From SIG454 sp045578465 (lineage in GTDB: Bacteria > Bacillota > Clostridia > Monoglobales > Monoglobaceae), in assembly GCA_045578465.1 (NCBI GenBank), contig JAZNKJ010000016.1, positions 1-64,000 on the forward strand: DNA of 64,000 nucleotides, read 5' to 3'. Each line of letters begins with the position of its first letter. Within the stretch, counting starts at the first letter, position 1. Made by a program: the position numbers and the translations under genes. The notes beneath the pieces were generated by a model, which was not told the DNA's origin, ran no database searches, and saw only the letters and a list, made by a program, of their open reading frames with translations. This document shows, piece by piece, positions 1-8,168 of the stretch.

Positions 1-17
1 GTAAGGAGTGAAGATAG

Positions 18-1382
18 ATGAAACTTTGGGGCGGAAGATTTTCAAAATCTACTGATAAAAGCGTTGATGATTTTAACTCTTCAATAAGATTTGACCAGAG
101 AATGTATCGCCAGGATATAATGGGAAGTGTTGCCCACGCCAAAATGCTTGGAAAGCAGGGGATAATCGAAAAGAGCGAAAGCGATTTAATTGTTAAAACC
201 CTTGGCGAAATTTTAACCGACATTGAAGACGGCAAGGTTGAATTTTTGATTGACGCGGAAGACATTCATATGAATATTGAAACTATCCTTATATCTAGGA
301 TTGGGGATACAGGCAAAAGACTTCATACAGGAAGAAGCCGAAACGACCAGGTTGCCCTTGATATAAGAATGTATCTTCGCGATGAGGCAGACGAAGTTGC
401 AAAAATGCTCGCTGACCTTAAAGATATAGTTTTAGCGGTTGCAGAAGAAAATATTGAAACCATAATGCCGGGGTATACCCATCTCCAAAAGGCACAGCCA
501 ATAACCCTTGCTCATCATTTTATGGCTTACTATGAAATGTTTAAAAGGGACGGCGAAAGACTTAGCGATTTAAGAAAGAGAATAAATGTTATGCCACTGG
601 GAAGCGGAGCGCTGGCTGGGACAACCTATCCCCTCGACCGTGAGTTCGTGGCAAAGGAGCTTGGCTTTGACAGTATTACTCTAAACAGCCTTGATGGTGT
701 TTCAGACAGAGATTTTGTCTGTGAGTTTGCCTTTGTTTTATCTATGATAATGATGCACCTTAGCCGTTTTTCAGAAGAAATTATTCTTTGGAGCTCAAAC
801 GAGTTCGGCTTTGTTGATTTAGACGATGCATACAGCACAGGCTCATCAATTATGCCACAGAAGAAAAACCCTGATGTTGCTGAGCTTGCAAGAGGTAAGG
901 CAGGAAGAGTATACGGCTCACTTATGGGACTTTTAACAGTTATGAAAGGCCTCCCACTTGCCTATAACAAGGATATGCAGGAGGATAAGGAACAGATTTT
1001 CGATGCCCTTGACACAGTTAAAATGTGTCTCCCTGTTTTTGGCGGAATGCTCAGTACTATGAAAATCAGAAAAGACAAAATGCTCGCTGGGGCAAAGGGC
1101 GGATTTACAAATGCAACAGATGTTGCGGATTACCTTGTTAAAAAAGGTCTTCCTTTCCGCGATGCCCACGCAGTTGTTGGGAAAATGGTTGCGTATTGCT
1201 TGGACAAGGACAAGGCTCTTGACGAACTTTCCTTTGATGAGTATAAAACTTTCTCTGATTTATTTGCAGAAGATGTTTATGAGGCAATTTCTCTTGACAC
1301 CTGCGTAAATTTAAGAACAGTTACGGGCGGTCCTGCTTTCAGTACAGTTAAGAAAGTTATCGAGAAATACAAAAATATGTAA
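18..1382 (+). CDS. argH: Argininosuccinate lyase
   Basis: Last step of arginine biosynthesis: splits argininosuccinate into arginine and fumarate in the cytosol. The 454-aa length is typical of the family. The fumarase/aspartase superfamily signature (SSIMPQKKNPD) begins near residue 276, and the N-terminal MKLWGGRFS and the GRSRNDQVA stretch are characteristic of ArgH. AAGGAG lies 9 nt before the ATG, so the annotated start is well supported. The window begins just upstream, so a preceding argG in the same operon is plausible but not visible. The stop codon is followed within 4 nt by the promoter of the next unit. Confidence 0.97.
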   Translation: MKLWGGRFSKSTDKSVDDFNSSIRFDQRMYRQDIMGSVAHAKMLGKQGIIEKSESDLIVKTLGEILTDIEDGKVEFLIDAEDIHMNIETILISRIGDTGKRLHTGRSRNDQVALDIRMYLRDEADEVAKMLADLKDIVLAVAEENIETIMPGYTHLQKAQPITLAHHFMAYYEMFKRDGERLSDLRKRINVMPLGSGALAGTTYPLDREFVAKELGFDSITLNSLDGVSDRDFVCEFAFVLSMIMMHLSRFSEEIILWSSNEFGFVDLDDAYSTGSSIMPQKKNPDVAELARGKAGRVYGSLMGLLTVMKGLPLAYNKDMQEDKEQIFDALDTVKMCLPVFGGMLSTMKIRKDKMLAGAKGGFTNATDVADYLVKKGLPFRDAHAVVGKMVAYCLDKDKALDELSFDEYKTFSDLFAEDVYEAISLDTCVNLRTVTGGPAFSTVKKVIEKYKNM

Positions 1383-1385
1383 AAC

Positions 1386-1414
1386 TTGACAGAATATTGA
1401 ACTTATGCTATAAT
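1386..1414 (+). promoter_or_regulatory. Sigma-A type promoter for the lysine riboswitch/nhaC transcript
   Basis: Perfect TTGACA (1386-1391), a 17-bp spacer and perfect TATAAT (1409-1414) with an extended TGC just before the -10. Expected transcription start is near 1421, a few bases before the riboswitch P1 stem. It starts 4 nt after the argH stop, so nhaC is its own transcription unit. Confidence 0.9.
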
Positions 1415-1424
1415 TTCTTTATTC

Positions 1425-1590
1425 TTGAAGATAGAGGCGCGAAAATTAAGAGTAAGTCGCAAAATCAGGCAATTGTTTGCATTCTGAAAGGAATTTTCGC
1501 CGAAATGTAGAGCCCTCGCCAAAGGGGTTTATGTTGGGTCATAAGAGAATATCTTATGGACTGTCACGATTTGTGGAGGGCTATCAATAA
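1425..1590 (+). promoter_or_regulatory. Lysine riboswitch (L-box) aptamer
   Basis: The conserved blocks of the lysine aptamer appear in order: AGAGGCGCGA and AAGAGTAA at the 5' side, GAAAGG then GCCGAA in the middle, and GGACTGTCA, TGGAGGGCTATC at the 3' side. GATAG (1430-1434) pairs with CTATC (1581-1585) to close the P1 helix. The family is a transcriptional OFF switch in Firmicutes: bound lysine stabilises P1 and lets the downstream terminator form. AGTG (1592-1595) can pair with CACT (1605-1608) as part of an alternative antiterminator. The controlled gene is the NhaC-family transporter. Confidence 0.95.
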
Positions 1591-1600
1591 AAGTGTTTTT

Positions 1601-1637
1601 AAACCACTGATGCTCTCTCGCATTGGTGGTTTTTTTG
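1601..1637 (+). terminator. Riboswitch expression-platform terminator
   Basis: AACCACTGATGC pairs with GCATTGGTGGTT (12 bp including one G-T wobble) around TCTCTC, followed by a run of T. It sits between the lysine aptamer and the nhaC ribosome binding site, as expected for lysine-dependent premature termination. Confidence 0.9.
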
Positions 1638-1674
1638 TCAAATAATTAAAATTTTTCATAAAGGAGTGTTTGAA

Positions 1675-3270
1675 ATGAAAAACACGAAAAAAGTTCTGGC
1701 GCTTGTTGGAATTATGCTTTTAGTTCTTTCAATGACCTGCTTTGCTACCGGAGATGCCGCAGAGGCAAATATGTTTATGAACTCATTCTGGGCATTGGTT
1801 CCTCCGATTATTGCTATCGGTCTTGCGCTTATAACAAAGGAAGTTTATTCTTCATTGTTTATTGGTATTGTAGTTGGTGCTTTGTTCTCAACTAACTTTA
1901 AGCCAATCGCCGCTATGGACAACCTTTTAAACGAAGGCTTTATCGCAGCGGTTTCGGGAACAGCAGGTATCTTTATCTTCTTAGTTGTTCTTGGTATTTT
2001 AGTTGCTCTTGTTAACAAAGCAGGCGGAAGCGCTGCATTTGGTAAATGGGCACAGACTCATATTAAATCAAGAGTTGGCGCAATGTTCGCAACATTCGTT
2101 CTTGGCGTTTTAATCTTTATTGACGACTATTTCAACTGTTTAACAGTTGGTTCTGTTATGAGACCTGTAACAGACTCTCATAAGATTTCAAGAGCAAAGC
2201 TTTCTTATCTTATAGACGCAACAGCGGCTCCTATTTGTATGATTGCTCCGGTTTCTTCCTGGGCAGCAGCAGTTGCAAGCTATGCGCCTGAGGGACAGGG
2301 CCTTTCACTTTTCATAAAGGCTATTCCATTTAACTTCTATTCACTTTTAACATTTGTATTTATTATCGCAATAACTCTTATGAAGTTTGACTTCGGCCCT
2401 ATGAAGCTTCACGAGTTTAATGCAATCAATAAAGGCGACCTCTATACAACAGGCGACAGAGTAGATGCAGAAGAAGAAGCTCCATCTTCAAAGGGTAAGG
2501 TAATCGACCTTATTCTCCCTGTTGTTATCCTCATTGTTTTAAGCGTTCTCGCTCTTATCTATGTTGGCGGATTCTGGGACGGCGCAAGCTTTGTTGATGC
2601 TTTTGCAAACACAGATGCAACTGTTGGTCTTCCTTGGGGCGGTATCGTAGCTTTGGTTCTTACAATGATTTATCTCGTTGCAAGACGCGTTATAACATTT
2701 AAAGAAGCTATGGAATGTGTTCCAAAGGGCTTTATCGCTATGGTTCCTGCGATCCTTATCTTAACATTTGCAACAACTCTTAAGAATATGACAGGTCTTC
2801 TTGGCGCAGACGCTTATGTTGCAGGCCTTATGGAAGGCGCAGCAGAAGGTCTTGCAAGACTTTTACCTGCTATTATCTTCATTGTTGCTTGTATTCTTGC
2901 TTTTGCAACAGGAACATCCTGGGGAACATTCGGTATTTTAATCCCGATTGTAACAGCTATCTTCCCTGCAAATGACCCACTTATGATTGTTGGTATGTCA
3001 GCTTGTCTTGCTGGTGCGGTTTGCGGCGACCATTGTTCACCAATCTCTGATACAACAATTATGTCATCAGCCGGCGGACAGTGTAACCACATTAACCATG
3101 TTTCAACTCAGCTTCCATATGCAATAACAGTTGCGGCGATTTCATTCGTTTGCTACATAGTTGCAGGCTTTGTTCCAAACGCATATATTACTCTTCCACT
3201 TGGAATTGTTTTAACAATCGGAACACTCTTTGTTATTAAAGCTATAACAAAAAATAAAAATGTAGCTTAA
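1675..3270 (+). CDS. NhaC-family Na+/H+ antiporter-like transporter, lysine riboswitch controlled
   Basis: Polytopic inner-membrane carrier of 531 aa with about a dozen hydrophobic segments. It carries the NhaC-type motifs around IFIDDYFNCLTVG and the C-terminal GDHCSPISDTTIMSS loop. The first 25 residues form a hydrophobic leader (LVGIMLLVLSMTCFA). An in-frame GTG at 1666 lies inside the AAGGAG ribosome binding site, so I place the start at the ATG at 1675, 8 nt after that site. Family members are annotated as Na+/H+ antiporters. Those behind lysine riboswitches are inferred to carry lysine, so lysine uptake is the better functional guess here. Expression should fall when lysine is abundant. 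Confidence 0.88.
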   Translation: MKNTKKVLALVGIMLLVLSMTCFATGDAAEANMFMNSFWALVPPIIAIGLALITKEVYSSLFIGIVVGALFSTNFKPIAAMDNLLNEGFIAAVSGTAGIFIFLVVLGILVALVNKAGGSAAFGKWAQTHIKSRVGAMFATFVLGVLIFIDDYFNCLTVGSVMRPVTDSHKISRAKLSYLIDATAAPICMIAPVSSWAAAVASYAPEGQGLSLFIKAIPFNFYSLLTFVFIIAITLMKFDFGPMKLHEFNAINKGDLYTTGDRVDAEEEAPSSKGKVIDLILPVVILIVLSVLALIYVGGFWDGASFVDAFANTDATVGLPWGGIVALVLTMIYLVARRVITFKEAMECVPKGFIAMVPAILILTFATTLKNMTGLLGADAYVAGLMEGAAEGLARLLPAIIFIVACILAFATGTSWGTFGILIPIVTAIFPANDPLMIVGMSACLAGAVCGDHCSPISDTTIMSSAGGQCNHINHVSTQLPYAITVAAISFVCYIVAGFVPNAYITLPLGIVLTIGTLFVIKAITKNKNVA

Positions 3271-3287
3271 AAATACAATAAAATATT

Positions 3288-3322
3288 ACCTCCGGCATAT
3301 AATAGTGCCGGAGGTGTTTTTT
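3288..3322 (+). terminator. nhaC terminator whose 3' arm holds the next gene's ribosome binding site
   Basis: ACCTCCGGCA (3288-3297) pairs perfectly with TGCCGGAGGT (3306-3315) and is followed by GTTTTTT up to the ATG at 3323. The GGAGG Shine-Dalgarno of the next gene (3310-3314) lies inside the descending arm. The loop contains TATAAT (3298-3303). An RNA starting from that -10 would lack the left arm and have a free ribosome binding site. Confidence 0.85.
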
Positions 3323-4600
3323 ATGTTTATCCACAGAGTGAAAAGAGGAGACACCCTTTTGGGGATTGCAAGTCAGTATGGCGTGTCTATCTTTAATCTC
3401 CTTGCAAATAATGATTTATCCCCCGACACACCCTTGGTTGTGGGGCAGACAATTGTTGTTTTGATTCCAAGAATAACCCATACGGTAAAAAACGGCGAAA
3501 CTCTTTCGGGAATTGCGACTTCCTATGGGATAAGTCTTAATCAACTATATCGCAACAATCCTCAGCTTGACGCAAGCAACAATATTTCTGTTGGACAGTC
3601 CCTTTTTATTTCCTATGAGGGGGATAGAGTAGGGGCGGCAGAGGTTACGGGCTATGCCTATGAATTTGTGGATTTGGACCTGCTCAGGTTTCAGTCCCCC
3701 TATCTTACCTATATGTCCCCCTTTACCTATGGCTTTACCCCAAACGGCGATTTGATAATCCCCAATGATGAGCCACTTCTTGAAGCGGTAAGACCTTTTG
3801 GAGTTAGACCGCTACTCCACCTTTCCACCCTGACAGAGCAAGGGAATTTCAGCAACGAGCTTGCCCAGCAGATATTAAATAATGAAACGGCTCAGGAAAA
3901 TTTAATAAATAATGTGTTGGCGGTCATAGAAGAAAAAGGGTATAGTGGACTTGATATAGATTTTGAGTTTTTGCCCGCCGAGGATAATTTAAAATACCCT
4001 GCCTTAATTTCGAGATTTCGCCAAAGGCTCAACCCAACTGGACGGATTGTTCTGACAGCACTTGCCCCGAAAACCTCCGCTGACCAACGAGGCCTTTTAT
4101 ATGAGGGACACAGATATAGAGAAATCGGGGAGGCTTCTGACGGGGTGCTTCTTATGACATACGAGTGGGGGTATACCTACGGTCCGCCTCTCGCTGTTGC
4201 CCCTATTGAGCCTGTGAGGCGGGTTATTGAATATGCCCTGACGGAAATCCCTCCTGAAAAAATATTTATGGGAATACCAAACTATGGCTATGACTGGACG
4301 CTTCCTTTTGTTCAGGGGGAGAGCAGAGCGGACTCTATTTCCAATGTTGAGGCAGTAGATATTGCAAGGCGATACGGAGCTACCATACAGTTTGATGACT
4401 ATGCCAAAGCGCCATATTTTAATTACACCGACGAAGAGGGGAGAGGACACGAGGTCTGGTTTGAGGATGCGGAAAGCATAAGAGAAAAACTGCTCCTCAT
4501 CAGTGAATATAATTTAAGAGGAGCAATGTATTGGAACTTAATGCGCCCATTCCCTGAGAACTGGGCAGTTTTAAATAGCCTTTATAATATCGTACAATAA
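3323..4600 (+). CDS. LysM-LysM-GH18 spore-type peptidoglycan glycosidase (SleL/YaaH-like)
   Basis: Predicted N-acetylglucosaminidase acting on spore cortex peptidoglycan. Two LysM cell-wall binding domains (about residues 2-46 and 50-96, each with a GDTL or GETL core) precede a glycoside hydrolase family 18 barrel (about 110-425). The GH18 acid sits in D211-I-D213-F-E215, matching the DxDxE catalytic motif with Phe in place of the usual Trp. There is no signal peptide, as in SleL/YaaH proteins that are deposited on spores from the mother cell. I reject the upstream GTG at 3305 because it lies in the terminator loop; GGAGG is 8 nt before the ATG at 3323. Convergent with the gatCAB strand. Confidence 0.88.
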   Translation: MFIHRVKRGDTLLGIASQYGVSIFNLLANNDLSPDTPLVVGQTIVVLIPRITHTVKNGETLSGIATSYGISLNQLYRNNPQLDASNNISVGQSLFISYEGDRVGAAEVTGYAYEFVDLDLLRFQSPYLTYMSPFTYGFTPNGDLIIPNDEPLLEAVRPFGVRPLLHLSTLTEQGNFSNELAQQILNNETAQENLINNVLAVIEEKGYSGLDIDFEFLPAEDNLKYPALISRFRQRLNPTGRIVLTALAPKTSADQRGLLYEGHRYREIGEASDGVLLMTYEWGYTYGPPLAVAPIEPVRRVIEYALTEIPPEKIFMGIPNYGYDWTLPFVQGESRADSISNVEAVDIARRYGATIQFDDYAKAPYFNYTDEEGRGHEVWFEDAESIREKLLLISEYNLRGAMYWNLMRPFPENWAVLNSLYNIVQ

Positions 4601-4630
4601 AAAAGCAGAGGAATTTTCCTCTGCTTTTTT
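4599..4630. terminator. Bidirectional terminator between the GH18 gene and the gatB region
   Basis: A-tract, GCAGAGGAA, TT, TTCCTCTGC, T-tract: a hairpin with A and T runs on both sides, so it can stop transcription from either strand. Confidence 0.88.
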
Positions 4631-4641
4631 GATGTTTAGTT

Positions 4642-4692
4642 TTATTTCTTTAATGCTTCTTCTAAATACTCTTTGATGGCTTTTGGCGTCGC
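4642..4692 (-). pseudogene. Vestigial second copy of the gatB 3' end
   Basis: Read on the minus strand, these 51 bases encode ATPKAIKEYLEEALKK plus a stop, almost the same as the true GatB C-terminus (ATPKAIKEYLENALKQ). By my codon-by-codon count 40 of 51 bases are identical. Six of the differing codons are synonymous, one is the stop (TAA against TAG), and only two change a residue. Homology stops abruptly at the ATP codons. The copy has no start and is separated from intact gatB by 106 bp. The pattern suggests the tail of a diverged gatB allele rather than a decaying recent duplication. Confidence 0.85.
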
Positions 4693-4798
4693 TCTGTTGA
4701 GAAAATATGCCGGTGGCATATTTTTAGGAGCGAGAAGGGAACGAGAGTTCCTGACATTGAAAACCCGAAAGGGGTTTCGACCTATTGACGACAAAGGC
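4693..4798. other. Hairpin-rich spacer between intact and vestigial gatB tails
   Basis: No ORF. Three perfect hairpins: AAAATATGCC/GGCATATTTT (4702-4724), GGAAC/GTTCC (4738-4751) and AAACCC/GGGTTT (4761-4777). The segment separates two homologous gatB 3' ends. It is either the donor's own downstream region or a small inserted element. I saw no second copy in this window. Confidence 0.6.
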
Positions 4799-6214
4799 CT
4801 ACTGCTTTAAAGCGTTTTCCAAGTATTCCTTGATGGCCTTTGGCGTCGCCTTTCCTGTTAAGGCTCTTGTTGCCTGACCCATAAAGAAGCCGAAAACATT
4901 CTGCTTTCCGTTGTGGTAATCTTCAACAAGGTCTGCTCTTTCTTTTAAGAGACCGTCAATAAATTCTGAAATTGCGCTTGTGTCAACAGTAACGATAAAG
5001 CCGTTTGCCTTTGCAATCTCCATTGGGTCTCCGCCCTCTTCAAACATTATGCGGATAATGGTTTTCGCATCGTTTCGATTAACTGTGTTCTTGTCCGCCA
5101 TTTCAACAACCTTTGCAAAATCCTCTGCGGAGAACGGAATTTCCTCAGTTTCGGTATCCTTAACGCGTCGCATAATTTCCGTTAAGAAAAGGTTTGCAAC
5201 ATTCTTATATTCAGGATAAATTGCAACAGTTTCGTCATAGAAATCGGAAAGGTATTTTTCCAAAGTGATAACTCTTGCATCCTCGTCAGTAAGCTTATAT
5301 TCGTTTACATATTTGTTTGCTCTCTCGTGTGGGAGAAGAGGAATTCTTGCCTTTGCATTTTCGATGTCTTCTTCTGTAAATGTAATTGCTAAAACATCAG
5401 GCTCAGGGAAATAACGATAATCGTTTGCGTTTTCCTTTGTTCGCATTGGGCTTGTTGTTCCCATTGCATCGTCAAAACGGCGTGTTTCCTGCTTAACAAC
5501 TCCGCCATCTTCTAAGATTTCTGCCTGACGCTCAACCTCATATTCAATGGCTCTTATAATTGAGCGCATAGAGTTCATATTTTTAAGCTCTGCGCGGTCG
5601 CCAAGCTTGTCGCTTCCAGCTGGTTTTAATGAAATATTAACATCGGCACGGATAGAGCCTTCCTGCATCTTAGCGTCGCAAACGCCAAGATATTTAAGAT
5701 AAAGACCGATTTTTGAAACAACCTCGGCTGCCTCTTCTGCTGACTTAATATCAGGCTCTGTAACGATTTCGATAAGAGGAACAGAGCAACGGTTAAAGTC
5801 CGCCCAACTCTGATTATGATAATCATCGTGAACGAGCTTTCCTGCGTCTTCTTCCAAATGGATACGGTTAATTCTTACAACATTTCCTGTTGAAAGCTCT
5901 AATTTACCGTTTATACAAAGAGGTAAATCAAGCTGAGAAATCTGGTATGCCTTCGGATTGTCAGGATAAAAATAGTTCTTTCTGTCAAATCTTGAATAGC
6001 GGTTGATTTCGCAACCAAAAGCAAGACCTGCTCTTATTGCAAACTCCACTGCGGATTGGTTTATAATAGGGAGCGCCCCAGGCTGACCTGTGCAGACAGG
6101 ACAGATGTGGGTATTCGGTGCTCCGCCGAACTCAGCACTGCAAGAACAGAAAACCTTAGCATTGGTTGAAAGCTCGGCATGTATTTCAAGTCCTATGACT
6201 GTATCAAACTTCAT
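4799..6214 (-). CDS. gatB: Asp-tRNA(Asn)/Glu-tRNA(Gln) amidotransferase subunit B
   Basis: Subunit B of the tRNA-dependent amidotransferase that converts misacylated Glu-tRNA(Gln) or Asp-tRNA(Asn) to the amidated form. It binds the tRNA and phosphorylates the acyl group. At 471 aa it is of usual length, with the N-terminal GLEIHAELST, the zinc-type cysteines in CSCSAEFGG and CPVCTG, and a C-terminal YqeY-like helical domain (about 320-471). It is the last gene of gatCAB. The C-terminal 17 codons exist again 106 bp downstream in diverged form, suggesting that recombination ended here. Confidence 0.97.
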   Translation of the reverse strand: MKFDTVIGLEIHAELSTNAKVFCSCSAEFGGAPNTHICPVCTGQPGALPIINQSAVEFAIRAGLAFGCEINRYSRFDRKNYFYPDNPKAYQISQLDLPLCINGKLELSTGNVVRINRIHLEEDAGKLVHDDYHNQSWADFNRCSVPLIEIVTEPDIKSAEEAAEVVSKIGLYLKYLGVCDAKMQEGSIRADVNISLKPAGSDKLGDRAELKNMNSMRSIIRAIEYEVERQAEILEDGGVVKQETRRFDDAMGTTSPMRTKENANDYRYFPEPDVLAITFTEEDIENAKARIPLLPHERANKYVNEYKLTDEDARVITLEKYLSDFYDETVAIYPEYKNVANLFLTEIMRRVKDTETEEIPFSAEDFAKVVEMADKNTVNRNDAKTIIRIMFEEGGDPMEIAKANGFIVTVDTSAISEFIDGLLKERADLVEDYHNGKQNVFGFFMGQATRALTGKATPKAIKEYLENALKQ

Positions 6215-6240
6215 AATAAAACGCCTTTCTTTACTTTAAT

Positions 6241-7677
6241 TTAGATGTTTGCGTATTTTCTTTCGAATTCTCTTTCATAAATGTCTGCAAACTGGATAGC
6301 CTTTGCATCGTCAAACTGTTTAGCGGAAATTGAGAATCCGATTGGCATTCCGTTTTTATCGTATCCGCAAGGAACGGAGATTGCAGGAATACCTACGATA
6401 TTTGCTGTAACTGTGCAGATGTCTGCAAGATACATCTTAACAGGATCATCAATGTTCTGGTCGCATCCGTAAGCAACAGTTGGAGCAGTCGGTGTAAGCA
6501 TAACATCGCACTTTTCAAAAATGTCTGCCTGCTCACGACGGAACTGCTGACGAACTGCCATTGCCTTTTTATAATAAGCGTCATAATATCCGCTTGAAAG
6601 TGCATATGTTCCAAGAAGAATTCTTCTCTTAACCTCGTCTCCGAAGCCCTCACTTCTGGACTTTTTAACAAGCTCATCATAGCTTAAAGGATTTTCAGTT
6701 CTATATCCATATTTAACGCCGTCATAACGGGAGAGGTTTGAGCTTGCCTCAGCACAAGCGAGGAGGTAGTAAGCAGAAACCGCATATTTAAGGGTTGGCA
6801 TTGAAACCTCAACAAGCTCAGCCCCCTTTGATTTATAAAAATCTGCAACCGCCATAACGGAAGCTTTAACCTCTTCGTCAATACCTTCTCCAAAGAATTC
6901 CTTTGGAAGACCGATTTTCTTGCCCTTTATGTCTTCGCCAATGAGTGCGTTAAAATCAAGCTTAATATCACGGGAAGTGTGGTCGTTTTTATCTCTGCCT
7001 GAAATAACATTAAGGATTGTTCCGCAGTCCTGGGCAGAGTTTGCAAAAGGACCAATCTGGTCAAGGGAGCTACCGAAAGCAACAAGACCATAGCGGGAAA
7101 CGCTTCCGTAAGTTGGCTTCATACCTGTTATACCGCAAAATGCAGCAGGCTGACGGATTGAACCGCCTGTGTCTGAGCCAAGGGAACAAAGAGCCATATC
7201 CCCTGAAACCGCAACGGCACTACCGCCTGATGAACCACCAGGAACGCAAGATGGGTTAAACGGGTTTTTAGGTTTTGCATAATAGCAAGTCTGGGAAGAG
7301 CCACCCATAGCAAACTCGTCCATACTTGTCTTTCCTAATGTAACAATCCCCTCGGCGTTTAATTTTTCCATAACAGTTGCGTTATATGGCGGGATATAGC
7401 TTTCAAGCATTTTTGAGCCACAAGTGGTTTTAATTCCCATTGTGCAGATGTTATCCTTAATTGCCATTGGAATACCTGTAAGAGAAGAGGCCTCTCCTTT
7501 GGCAATTTTCTCGTCTGCTTTCTTCGCCATATTTAAAGCGTCTTCTTCGCAAACGGTTATATAAGCGCCTAATTTTTCGTTATTTGCCTTGATTTTTTTA
7601 ATATATTCTTCCGTAAGTTCAACAGAGGAAATCTTTTTCTCATCAAGCATTTGTCTTGCTTCTTTAATAGTTTTCAT
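6241..7677 (-). CDS. gatA: Asp-tRNA(Asn)/Glu-tRNA(Gln) amidotransferase subunit A
   Basis: Glutaminase subunit supplying ammonia to GatB. A 478-aa amidase-signature enzyme with the Ser-cisSer-Lys catalytic apparatus: Lys in GIPMAIKDNI (near residue 74), the glycine/serine-rich GGSSGGSAVAV loop (near 150), and the nucleophile region GSDTGGSIRQPA (near 170). AAGGAGG stands just before the ATG. Lies 26 bp upstream of gatB in the same operon. Confidence 0.97.
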   Translation of the reverse strand: MKTIKEARQMLDEKKISSVELTEEYIKKIKANNEKLGAYITVCEEDALNMAKKADEKIAKGEASSLTGIPMAIKDNICTMGIKTTCGSKMLESYIPPYNATVMEKLNAEGIVTLGKTSMDEFAMGGSSQTCYYAKPKNPFNPSCVPGGSSGGSAVAVSGDMALCSLGSDTGGSIRQPAAFCGITGMKPTYGSVSRYGLVAFGSSLDQIGPFANSAQDCGTILNVISGRDKNDHTSRDIKLDFNALIGEDIKGKKIGLPKEFFGEGIDEEVKASVMAVADFYKSKGAELVEVSMPTLKYAVSAYYLLACAEASSNLSRYDGVKYGYRTENPLSYDELVKKSRSEGFGDEVKRRILLGTYALSSGYYDAYYKKAMAVRQQFRREQADIFEKCDVMLTPTAPTVAYGCDQNIDDPVKMYLADICTVTANIVGIPAISVPCGYDKNGMPIGFSISAKQFDDAKAIQFADIYEREFERKYANI

Positions 7678-7688
7678 AATTTTCCTCC

Positions 7689-7973
7689 TTAATCAACAAC
7701 TTTCGGAACAACGAACTGGTTTTCCGTAGTTTCAGGGCCGTTTTCAACAATCTTGTCCATATCTGAAAAGGTTATAACCTCGTCAGTGCGCAGAGATGTG
7801 AAAGGAACGGCATTTGCCATATCAATAGGGTTATACTCAAAATCTGACTCCCCGATTGTATCCATTAAATTCATAATATCCGTCATTTCTTTGCCGTAGG
7901 ATTCCATTTCCTCCTCGGATAAATAAAGACGGGAAAGCTCACAAAGAGTAGTTAAATCTTCCTTTGTAATCAT
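7689..7973 (-). CDS. gatC: Asp-tRNA(Asn)/Glu-tRNA(Gln) amidotransferase subunit C
   Basis: Small scaffold subunit that wraps around GatA and stabilises the complex. A 94-aa protein with the GatC features LCELSRLYLSEEE and LRTDEV. A longer reading frame reaches 8006, but AAGGAGG is correctly spaced before the ATG at 7973, so I use that start. First gene of gatCAB. Confidence 0.94.
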   Translation of the reverse strand: MITKEDLTTLCELSRLYLSEEEMESYGKEMTDIMNLMDTIGESDFEYNPIDMANAVPFTSLRTDEVITFSDMDKIVENGPETTENQFVVPKVVD

Positions 7974-8026
7974 AATTTGCCTCCTTAAAAACGCCGAAGC
8001 GCTCATAAATAATCACAGATAAAGTT

Positions 8027-8055
8027 ATTATACCCTAAATTTACAAATTTTTCAA
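8027..8055 (-). promoter_or_regulatory. Promoter of gatCAB
   Basis: On the minus strand: TTGAAA (8055-8050), 17-bp spacer, TATAAT (8032-8027). The leader to gatC is about 45 nt. Confidence 0.8.
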
Positions 8056-8099
8056 GAGCATTTAAGGATATTTGAAAGAAAATATTTGAAAATATTTAC

Positions 8100-8128
8100 T
8101 TGATATTAAGACATTAGTATGTTATAAT
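8100..8128 (+). promoter_or_regulatory. Promoter of the lactate dehydrogenase/Etf operon
   Basis: TTGATA (8100-8105), 17-bp spacer, TATAAT (8123-8128) with an extended TG. Divergent from the gatCAB promoter. I see no convincing operator palindrome for a lactate-responsive regulator. Confidence 0.8.
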
Positions 8129-8168
8129 TATTTTATATGTTAAATTATTACTCAAAAGGGAGAAAGAA

